This document shows positions 37,164 through 43,693 of a DNA stretch of 64,000 nucleotides, one piece after another. The translations under genes and the position numbers were made by a program. The notes below the pieces were generated by a model. The model was not told where the DNA came from, ran no database searches, and saw only the letters and a program-made list of their open reading frames with translations. The DNA comes from Streptosporangium brasiliense (lineage in GTDB: Bacteria > Actinomycetota > Actinomycetes > Streptosporangiales > Streptosporangiaceae). Location of the stretch: NCBI RefSeq assembly GCF_030811595.1, contig NZ_JAUSRB010000002.1, forward strand, positions 930,001 through 994,000, written 5' to 3'. Each line of letters begins with the position of its first letter. Positions within the stretch are counted from its first letter, which is position 1.

Positions 37164-37227
37164 CGGGATTGCCCTTCCGCGCGCGCGGCCGGGCCGGAAG
37201 GGGGCACCCGGGAGACGGGCACGCTTC

Positions 37228-37260
37228 GGCCCGGCAGCATCGGTGTATGCCTGCCAGGCC
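37228..37260 (-). promoter_or_regulatory. Expression-platform hairpin of the Mn riboswitch
   Basis: On the minus strand GGCCTGGCAG..GCAT pairs with ATGCTGCCGGGCC around a 6-base loop, with one bulge and one mismatch. Its first bases overlap the 3' strand of riboswitch stem P1, so the two structures compete. No U-tract, so it could act by termination or by sequestering the ribosome site. Confidence 0.6.
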
Positions 37261-37362
37261 GAAGGTCTCGTCCGCCTGGATCAGCTTGGATGCCAGGCCC
37301 GCGCGACCGGGCGCCCGGGGCGCCAGTATGTCGATCACGCGATTGGGACTACTCCCCTTCGG
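37259..37362 (-). ncRNA. yybP-ykoY manganese riboswitch
   Basis: Read on the minus strand: stem P1 CCGAAGG (37362-37356) pairs with CCTTCGG (37265-37259). Between them are the conserved loop GGGGAGTAG (about 37357-37349), the segment GATCGACATACTGG and, near the 3' side, GCGGACGAGACC. These are the hallmarks of yybP-ykoY, which binds Mn2+ and turns on Mn export genes. It sits about 95 bases before the GDT1/UPF0016 gene. Confidence 0.9.
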
Positions 37363-37439
37363 GTGTTTCCATCTGACCCTAACAGGCGCGGCCGCCCGCG
37401 CATTCCCCGGAACGGCCCCTTCCCGCTCCCCGGCCCGGG

Positions 37440-38477
37440 TCAGAGGTGGGTGCCGACCATCACGGGCTCGTTGACGAGGGTGACGCCGAACTTCTCCCGC
37501 ACCCCGTCCCGGACCTCGCGGGCCAGGTCGAGGAGGTCGGCGGTCGTCGCCGACATCTCTGGATTCGTCATGGCGAGGGTGTGCTTGGTGGAGATGCGCG
37601 CCGGGCCGCGGCGGTAGCCCTTGGGGAACCCGGCGTTCTCGATCAGCCAGGCCGCCGGGACCTTGACCGCGCCGTCCGGCATGTCCCACCGGGGGTGTCC
37701 GGGGGCGCGCAGCTCCAGCTCGGCCGCCTCCGCGGCGGTGAGGACGGGGTTGGTGAAGAAGGAGCCCGCGCTCCGGCTGTCGGGGTCGTCGGCGTCGAGC
37801 ACCATCCCCTTGCCCCGGCGCAGCTCCAGCACCGCCGCGCGGGCCTCCGCCGGCGGCACCCGCTCACCGAGGGCGACGCCCAGCCTGCCGGCCAGTTCCT
37901 TGTAGGCGACCGGGCCGGACAGCTCTCCCCCGGCCAGCTCGTAGGTGACCGCCAGGACGACGTGCCGCCCGGGCTCCTCCTTGAACACGCTGTGCCGGTA
38001 GGCGAACCCGCACTCACCGGCGGTCAGGTCGCGCACCTCGCCGTCCTTGCGGTCGTAAACCCGCACCCCGGTGATCGTCTGCGAGACGTCCTGCCCGTAG
38101 GCCCCGACATTCTGGATCGGCGTGGAGCCGACCAGCCCCGGGATGCCGGACAGGCACTCGATCCCCGACCGCCCCTCCGCCACCGCGCGGGCGACCAGCC
38201 CGTCCCAGTCTTCTCCCGCCTGCACGGTGAAGCGGTCCCCGTCGACCTCGATCCCCCGCGACCCGACACGCACGACCAGCCCGTCGAACCCCTCGTCCGA
38301 CACGACCAGGTTGCTGCCGCCGCCGAGCACGAGCACCGGCTCACCCGCCTGGTCCGCCCCGGCCACCAGCTCGACGATCTCCTCCGCCGACCCCGCCGCC
38401 ACGAACGCCCTGGCCGGTCCGCCCAGCCCCAACGTCGTGTACGGCGCCAGCCGTACCCCTGCAACCCGCTCAGTCAT
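37440..38477 (-). CDS. murB: UDP-N-acetylmuramate dehydrogenase
   Basis: 345 residues. FAD-binding signatures LVLGGGSNLVVSD and GIPGLVGSTPIQNVGAYGQD, substrate-domain YRHSVFK, catalytic-serine region SAGSFFTNP, and C-terminal NAGFPKGYRRG. Reduces UDP-GlcNAc-enolpyruvate to UDP-MurNAc in the cytoplasm. I use ATG 38477 because GGGGAAG lies just upstream; the GTG 15 bases earlier would be inside that site. Placement near hadAB and rpmG is the conserved actinobacterial neighbourhood. Confidence 0.94.
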   Translation of the reverse strand: MTERVAGVRLAPYTTLGLGGPARAFVAAGSAEEIVELVAGADQAGEPVLVLGGGSNLVVSDEGFDGLVVRVGSRGIEVDGDRFTVQAGEDWDGLVARAVAEGRSGIECLSGIPGLVGSTPIQNVGAYGQDVSQTITGVRVYDRKDGEVRDLTAGECGFAYRHSVFKEEPGRHVVLAVTYELAGGELSGPVAYKELAGRLGVALGERVPPAEARAAVLELRRGKGMVLDADDPDSRSAGSFFTNPVLTAAEAAELELRAPGHPRWDMPDGAVKVPAAWLIENAGFPKGYRRGPARISTKHTLAMTNPEMSATTADLLDLAREVRDGVREKFGVTLVNEPVMVGTHL

Positions 38478-38531
38478 GCGCTTCCCCACCACCCGGCCGA
38501 AATCCGCGACCAGCCTACGGGCACGGAGCGG

Positions 38532-39782
38532 CTAGGTGTCGCGGAGCAGCCTCAGCACGCGGTCGTAGGTCCGGCGGGACTCCCTGTCGCGGTAGTCGGG
38601 GTCGACGTCGTGGTAGCCGCGGTGCCGTTCCTGGTGGACCGGCAGGTCCTTGTCGAGGGCGACGAGGGTGCCGGGAAGCGTGAGGGAGAACTCCAGGTCG
38701 GCGTTGCGGTAGTAGCGGGCCCCCGCGGGGAAGCCGCCGGCCGCGAGCGCGGCGTCGCGCCTGACCGCGAACAGGTGGCCGAGCAGCCCGCGGACCTCGC
38801 CGGGCTCCGCGTCATGCCAGTGGTGACCGTCGGCCCCGGGGTTCACACCCTTCCAGCCCGCCGCGGCCACGTCGTCGGTCAGCGTCCGGACCAGCGGAGT
38901 GATCGCGTCGCCGTCCAGGATCGTGGAGGTCTCCATCACGACGTGCACGTCGGAGGTGTCGAGCTTGAGCAGCTTGGTACGGCTCTCGCCCCACCCGGCC
39001 GTGCCTCCCCTCCAGTGCGGGGCCTCGGCCACGTGCCACGCCTCGACCCGGCGGGGGAACTCCTGGACCAGCTCGTGCAGGACGGCGCCGGCGCCGTCGA
39101 CGTCGCCCAGGTCGAGACCGATGATCCTGGCCTCGGTGCGGGCCACCAGGGCACGGACGCACTCGCGCAGGTCATCGGGCCAGCCGTCGACCAGGAGGCC
39201 GACGGTCACGGTGGGCGGCGCGGCGGGCTCCGCGTGCTCGGCGGGAGTGATCGACTCGTCGAGGCGCGACACCGACAGGCTCCCGTCCCACAGCAGTTGG
39301 GAGGAGACCATCCGCTCGGGGTGGCCCTCATGGTCGTCCCACTCGGGGTGACCCCGGTGCTCGTCGGCGCGGCCGACGAGCTCGGAACCCTCGGGCTTCT
39401 GCTCCGGAGCCGCCTCCGCCGCGGCGACCCGCTCGGCGTTCAGGTCGTCGAGCCGCTCGGGCCTGGCCTCCGGGGCCGCGGCCTCGGCGACCCGGCCGGC
39501 GTCCATGGAGGCGCTGTCCCGGCCGGCGGGCTCGGAGCCGACGGGACCGGCCCGTCCGGACCGCCGGCCGCCCGCCCCCGTCTCGGGGACGGAGCTCACC
39601 GTCGGCCACACCTCGAAGGGGGGTCGGGGGACCAGTTCGAAACCGTCCGCGGTGTCACGGACGAGCCAGCCCTCGGCTTCGATCTTGTCGCGGAGCGCGT
39701 CGGCCCCGGCGTGGTCGCCGCCGGCCCGCGCCCTGGCCCGCTGCTCGGCGAGCCCCGTCACGTGAGGTGGTACTTCGCTCAT
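38532..39782 (-). CDS. Glycosyltransferase-like protein with CysS-tail-like N-terminus
   Basis: 416 residues in three parts. Residues 1-50 (LAEQRARARAGGDHAGADAL, RDKIEAEGWLVRDTADGFEL) resemble the C-terminal helical domain of cysteinyl-tRNA synthetase. An Ala/Glu/Gly-rich linker follows (about 60-185). The C-terminal ~225 residues look like a GT-A (family 2) glycosyltransferase fold (TVTVGLLVDGWPDDLRECVR, LKLDTSDVHVVMETSTILDG). Function and sugar are unknown. Separated from murB by 54 bases; same strand, so co-transcription is possible. Confidence 0.7.
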   Translation of the reverse strand: MSEVPPHVTGLAEQRARARAGGDHAGADALRDKIEAEGWLVRDTADGFELVPRPPFEVWPTVSSVPETGAGGRRSGRAGPVGSEPAGRDSASMDAGRVAEAAAPEARPERLDDLNAERVAAAEAAPEQKPEGSELVGRADEHRGHPEWDDHEGHPERMVSSQLLWDGSLSVSRLDESITPAEHAEPAAPPTVTVGLLVDGWPDDLRECVRALVARTEARIIGLDLGDVDGAGAVLHELVQEFPRRVEAWHVAEAPHWRGGTAGWGESRTKLLKLDTSDVHVVMETSTILDGDAITPLVRTLTDDVAAAGWKGVNPGADGHHWHDAEPGEVRGLLGHLFAVRRDAALAAGGFPAGARYYRNADLEFSLTLPGTLVALDKDLPVHQERHRGYHDVDPDYRDRESRRTYDRVLRLLRDT

Positions 39783-39847
39783 CTCCGGACGCTACCCACG
39801 GACCGGGGGAAGAATCAGCCCCCCCGGCCCGGGAGCCGGACCAGCCG

Positions 39848-40020
39848 TACTCGACCTCCGCGATCAGGACGGCCGGCTGTAGATGACCTCCGTGGTCACG
39901 ACGGCTACTCGACCTCCGCGATCAGGACGGCCGACTGTACTCCACCCCTGCGGCCAGGACGGCCGGCTGTAGATGACCTCCGTGGTCACGACGGCTACTC
40001 GACCTCCGTGGCCAGGACGG
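39848..40020. repeat. ~30-bp tandem repeat array, about six diverged units
   Basis: Gene-free stretch between the glycosyltransferase-like gene and hadB. Units of 28-32 bp share CTCGACCTCCG and AGGACGGCCG. A 53-bp block is repeated exactly at 39866-39918 and 39956-40008. Confidence 0.85.
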
Positions 40021-40449
40021 TCAGCCGAGCTGGACCACCGCGCGGGCCTTGGAGAGCACCCGGGAGTCGCCGGACCTGGCGGTCAGCGCGACCACCACGC
40101 GCTTGTCCTCCAGCTTCTCCTCGATGACGCCGCTCACCGTGATCACCGCGCCCTGCTCGTCGTCCGGGACGACCACCATGGAGGAGAAGCGCACGCCGTA
40201 GTCGACGACCGCGCCCGGGTCACCGGCCCAGTCGGTGACGAACCTTCCGCCCTGGGCCATGGTGAACATGCCGTGCGCGATGACGTCGGGCAGGCCGACG
40301 GTCTTGGCGAAGCGCTCGTTCCAGTGGATGGGGTTGAAGTCGCCGGAGGCGCCGGCGTACATCACCAGGTTGGCGCGGCGGACCGGGTAGTCGACGGGCG
40401 GGATCTGCTGGCCCGTCTCGACCTCGTCGTATTTGACAGTCGCTGCCAT
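40021..40449 (-). CDS. hadB: MaoC-like (R)-specific dehydratase subunit, HadB type
   Basis: 142 residues, hot-dog fold with the hydratase motif YAGASGDFNPIHWNERFAK (catalytic Asp and His) and GLPDVIAHGMFTM. Pairs with the product of the preceding gene to dehydrate 3-hydroxyacyl thioesters in fatty-acid elongation. ATG 40449 is 1 base after the hadA stop. The order rpmG-hadA-hadB matches Mycobacterium tuberculosis, there with hadC. Confidence 0.87.
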   Translation of the reverse strand: MAATVKYDEVETGQQIPPVDYPVRRANLVMYAGASGDFNPIHWNERFAKTVGLPDVIAHGMFTMAQGGRFVTDWAGDPGAVVDYGVRFSSMVVVPDDEQGAVITVSGVIEEKLEDKRVVVALTARSGDSRVLSKARAVVQLG

Positions 40450-40450
40450 C

Positions 40451-40897
40451 TCAGGCCGCCCCTCCACGCTCGACGATGGTGTTGTAGGCCGTGCACACGG
40501 GCTCGCCGTCGACGGTGGTGACATCGCTCCTGACGGTGACGAGCTCGTTGCGGCCGACGCTGCGGATGTCGGTCACCGTGGAGACGGTGACGAGCTCGTC
40601 ACCGGCGTGGATCGGCCGCTGGTATTCGAAGCGCTGCTCGCCGTGGACGACCATGGCGAAGTTCAGGCCGAGCTCGGGGTCCGCCAGGACCGACCCGCCG
40701 CTCAGGCTGAACACGATGGGGAAGGTGGGCGGCGCGATCACGTCCGGGTGTCCGGCGGCCTGGGCGGCCTCCCTGTCCCGGTAGACCGGGTTGTTGTCGC
40801 CGATCGCCGTCGCGAACTCTTTGATCTTCACGCGGCTGACCTCGTAGGGCGCGGAAGGCGCGGACGCCCGCCCGACGAAATCACGGTTCAGAGCCAT
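40451..40897 (-). CDS. hadA: (3R)-hydroxyacyl-thioester dehydratase subunit, HadA type
   Basis: 148 residues from ATG 40897 (MALNRDFVGRASAPSAPYEV), AAAGGAG 6 bases upstream. N-terminal-type MaoC half with FATAIGDNNPVYRDREAA and DVIAPPTFPIV. Contributes the substrate-binding hot-dog fold of the heterodimer. Operon with hadB (1-base gap), probably also with rpmG upstream. Confidence 0.87.
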   Translation of the reverse strand: MALNRDFVGRASAPSAPYEVSRVKIKEFATAIGDNNPVYRDREAAQAAGHPDVIAPPTFPIVFSLSGGSVLADPELGLNFAMVVHGEQRFEYQRPIHAGDELVTVSTVTDIRSVGRNELVTVRSDVTTVDGEPVCTAYNTIVERGGAA

Positions 40898-41059
40898 CGT
40901 GCTCCTTTGCGGATACCGAGCTGGTGAGGCCGACATTAACAGAACAAGATTCCGGAGCATATTCCCCGGGTCGGCCATCAGGAAACCCTAGCCCGGCTCC
41001 GCCCGGCACCGGCTGTCGAGCGTGGTCAACACCCATGCGGAAAAGCTGTGCAGATACGA

Positions 41060-41095
41060 CAGACCGGCGCCCTCCAGGAGGAGGACGCCGGTCTG
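41060..41095. terminator. Hairpin between rpmG and hadA
   Basis: Perfect 10-bp stem CAGACCGGCG / CGCCGGTCTG with a 16-base loop, about 65 bases past the rpmG stop. May attenuate read-through from rpmG into hadAB. Confidence 0.65.
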
Positions 41096-41159
41096 CGTTG
41101 AGTATGAGTGCTACTGAAGTAGCCATCTCCCGTCGAGGACCGGGAGGCTTCGCAGAGAC

Positions 41160-41324
41160 TTAGCGGGTCTCGCGGTGCGCCCTGTGCGTCTTGCAGTTGG
41201 GGCAGTACTTCTTCAGCTCAAGCCGATCCGGGTCGTTGCGCCGGTTCTTCCGCGTGATGTAGTTGCGGTGCTTGCACTCCTGGCAGGCCAGCGTGATCTT
41301 CGGCCTAACGTCGGTGGCAGCCAC
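41160..41324 (-). CDS. rpmG: 50S ribosomal protein bL33, zinc-binding form
   Basis: 54 residues: [53 protein letters not shown]. Both Cys-x2-Cys pairs are kept (CQEC, CPNC), so this is the zinc-binding version. GTG start (GTGGCTGCC) with GGCACTCCC-type upstream sequence; the open frame continues into the tRNA and is not coding there. It follows tRNA-Met on the same strand. Confidence 0.96.
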   Translation of the reverse strand: MAATDVRPKITLACQECKHRNYITRKNRRNDPDRLELKKYCPNCKTHRAHRETR

Positions 41325-41399
41325 TTGGGAGTGCCTTTCTACGTTCGGGACTAGGACAACCCAGCCCAGCTCCCCTTGTGAGGGGACCCGGGAGGGTAG

Positions 41400-41473
41400 T
41401 AGCGGAGGCCGGACTTGAACCGGCGACACAACGATTATGAGCCGTTTGCTCTGCCTGGCTGAGCTACTCCGCC
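41400..41473 (-). tRNA. tRNA-Met (CAU)
   Basis: 74 bases, full cloverleaf: acceptor GGCGGAG / CTCCGCT (first pair G-U), D-stem GCTC/GAGC, anticodon loop CTCATAA, T-arm GCCGG TTCAAGT CCGGC, discriminator A. CCA is not encoded. The sequence is of the elongator type. Confidence 0.95.
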
Positions 41474-41637
41474 TTGGGCCGGCGAAATCGACCGACCCCC
41501 GCAAGGATACCCGACGCGCAGAGTGCCTGCGTACTTGTGCAGGTCAGGGCCATCGCTCCTGAGTTTCCCCAGTATGCCCGTCTGCTCGCCGGGAGCCTTG
41601 AGTGTTGTCCGGGTGGCCCTCAGGTCCACCCAAGCCG

Positions 41638-41665
41638 AAAGCCCTAACCGGATGGTTAGGGCTTT
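41638..41665. terminator. Terminator after tRNA-Thr
   Basis: 12-bp perfect stem AAAGCCCTAACC / GGTTAGGGCTTT with a GGAT loop, between the two tRNA genes. Confidence 0.75.
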
Positions 41666-41675
41666 TAGGCTGTTG

Positions 41676-41748
41676 AGCCCCTTTACGGAATCGAACCGTA
41701 GACCTTCTCCTTACCATGGAGACGCTCTGCCGACTGAGCTAAAGGGGC
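41676..41748 (-). tRNA. tRNA-Thr (GGU)
   Basis: 73 bases: acceptor GCCCCTT / AAGGGGC, D-stem GCTC/GAGC, anticodon loop ATGGTAA, T-arm TACGG TTCGATT CCGTA, discriminator U. CCA is not encoded. tRNA-Thr, tRNA-Met, rpmG is the standard actinobacterial order. Confidence 0.95.
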
Positions 41749-41849
41749 CTGTCTGCTTCGCTCTCGCGCTGCGGACAGGTGTAACCATACACGCCCCGGG
41801 AGCGCGATGCGAAATCAATCGCGGCCCCCGGATCGCCACCGCTCACTCG

Positions 41850-42479
41850 TCAGCGCCACCGGGGACCGCGCTCGGCCCTACCGGCCTGCTCGGCGCGGCC
41901 GGAGTGCTCCGCCCGACGGGATTGCTCCGTCCGGCCGCCCTGCTCCGCCCGGCCCGAGTGCTCCGCCCGACCGGTCTGCTCGGCCCGGTCGGCCCGGTCG
42001 GCCCGGTCGGTCCGCTCGGTCCGGTCGGCCTGCTTGGTCCGGCCCGCCTGCTCAGGCGTGGGCAGTTCCCCGATCAGCGCGCCGATGTGGTCCTCGGGCT
42101 CGGGGAAGTCGCCGGAGACGCCGAAGTGGGCGAAGTATCTCTTCCCCTTCATCCGCTGCACGCTGCCCAGCAGGACCGTCGCGGTGTACGGCTCGGTCTC
42201 GCAGTCCGGCAGGCACCAGGTCCCGGTCAGCTTGCCGGTGCCGAGCGCCGCCTGCGGCCCCCACTTGCTCCAGGTGACCTCGCTGATGGAGCTGTTCTCG
42301 GAGAGGACCAGGTCCGTCGGCCGCTGGTCGGCCCGCCCCTCCTCGGCCCCGTGGAGGTTGAACACGTAGACCGGCTCAGGGCCCCTGGGCCCGGTCCCGG
42401 CGACGGCCGCCCCGGATCCCGCGGTCGCGACGACCGTCCCGAGCACGGCGACCACTGTGGCGATGGCGCTGCTGCGCAT
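41850..42479 (-). CDS. Secreted protein with repetitive charged tail
   Basis: 209 residues. Signal peptide to about residue 27 (VATAGSGAAVAG). A globular part of about 115 residues has two cysteines (WCLPDCETE). The last ~65 residues are a near-pentapeptide repeat rich in Arg, Ala, Glu, Gly and Ser (RAEHSGRAEQGGRTEQSRRA). Good ribosome site (GGGGGGAAG) before the ATG. No family recognised; the tail could be cell-wall binding or simply an expanded DNA repeat. Confidence 0.7.
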   Translation of the reverse strand: MRSSAIATVVAVLGTVVATAGSGAAVAGTGPRGPEPVYVFNLHGAEEGRADQRPTDLVLSENSSISEVTWSKWGPQAALGTGKLTGTWCLPDCETEPYTATVLLGSVQRMKGKRYFAHFGVSGDFPEPEDHIGALIGELPTPEQAGRTKQADRTERTDRADRADRAEQTGRAEHSGRAEQGGRTEQSRRAEHSGRAEQAGRAERGPRWR

Positions 42480-42806
42480 GCCTTCCCCCCGTATCTGCGC
42501 TGTGTCTGCGCTTCCTGTGCACTTGTCCCTGCGCGTCGGCAGGGCGGGGGGAGGACCTTCCGGCCGGCGGGGTGACGATCATCCGCCGGGCCGCCTTCCG
42601 AATCGTACGGCGGAGGCCGCCGAACCGGCGGGCAGGCGGCTCCGAATACTTTCCGTGGCGCGCTTGGGACATGCGGTGAGAGCGGGCGGCGCGGGACCGC
42701 TGTCCGGCAGACCCGGTCATCCGATAAGAAATCACCAAGTAAGTCATAAGCGGGCCGTCACACCATGGCCGGGTAGCAAGCCGTACCGACCGAGGAGACA
42801 CCCGCG
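42480..42806. other. 327-bp divergent intergenic region
   Basis: Promoter region between the secreted-protein gene and the hemerythrin gene. GC-rich, with short inverted repeats; no gene, tRNA or clear operator seen. GAGGAG at its right end is the ribosome site of the next gene. Confidence 0.5.
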
Positions 42807-43457
42807 ATGGCCCCCAAGACCCCCGAACTGCTGGGCTTCCAGATCACCCATCGAGCCATGCGCGGCGACGTCCGCCGGCTGGCCCGGCTGGCCACGGATC
42901 TGGCCGATGGCCGGCAGTCCGCCACCCGGGCCCGCGCCGCCGCCATCGCCGGATTCGTCACGGCCCTGTGCCATGGCATCCACCATCACCACACGATGGA
43001 GGACCAGGTGCTCTGGCCCGTCATCGAGCGGGCCGCCGGCGCCGAGGTGGACCTGCGCGACCTTAGCGACGACCACTCCGAGCTGGACCCCCTGCTGGCC
43101 GAGATCAACAGCCAGGTGACCGCGTTCGCCTCCGGCGGGGACGCCCGCGCGCTCGCCGTCTCGCTCACCCGACTCGCCGACATGCTCGACGAGCACATCG
43201 AGGAGGAGGAGCGGCTGCTCTTCCCGATCATCACGAAGTACGTGTCCGTGGCCGACTGGAAGCGGGTCGAGGACGCCGTCCGCAAGGGCGGGAACATCAG
43301 GGTCGACCTGCCGAGGATCGAGCAGTACGCCAGGCCGGCGGAGCTCGCCAGGCTCCGCAGGCTGGCCGGGCCCGTGCTGACGGTGCTGCTCTCCCTGCTG
43401 CGCGGCGGCCACCGGCGCCGCCAACTGCTCGTCTTCGGCCCTCTCGCCGAGGTCTGA
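42807..43457 (+). CDS. Hemerythrin (HHE) domain protein
   Basis: 216 residues. Four-helix HHE domain in residues 10-150 with metal-ligand candidates His15, His61/62, Glu65, His90, His130 and Glu134 (FQITHRAM, GIHHHHTMEDQVLWP, DDHSELD, DEHIEEEERLLFP). These bind a di-iron centre and sense or handle oxygen, NO or redox state. The C-terminal ~60 residues are basic and amphipathic. ATG with GAGGAG 9 bases upstream. Confidence 0.87.
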   Translation: MAPKTPELLGFQITHRAMRGDVRRLARLATDLADGRQSATRARAAAIAGFVTALCHGIHHHHTMEDQVLWPVIERAAGAEVDLRDLSDDHSELDPLLAEINSQVTAFASGGDARALAVSLTRLADMLDEHIEEEERLLFPIITKYVSVADWKRVEDAVRKGGNIRVDLPRIEQYARPAELARLRRLAGPVLTVLLSLLRGGHRRRQLLVFGPLAEV

Positions 43458-43511
43458 GCCGCGCCCCGGCCCGCTCCAGGGCACCGTACGGCGGGCGCGC
43501 ACCGGGCACCG

Positions 43512-43553
43512 GGCAGCAGGCAGCAGGCAGCAGGCAGCAGGCAACAGGCAGCA
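43512..43553. repeat. 7-bp microsatellite, six copies
   Basis: GGCAGCA repeated six times (43512-43553; the fifth unit is GGCAACA), between the hemerythrin gene and the SARP gene. It is followed by three diverged copies of a ~43-bp unit starting GGCGTGGGAC (about 43553, 43597, 43638). Confidence 0.9.
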
Positions 43554-43693
43554 GGCGTGGGACGCCGGAGACTAGCCACCGGGCACCGGGCACCGGGCGT
43601 GGGACACCGGAGACTGAGCCCCGGGCTCCGGACATCGGGCGTGGGACGTCGGCTGGTCACGGCTGGTGCCCAGCCGCTCCCGACGGGGCCGGG

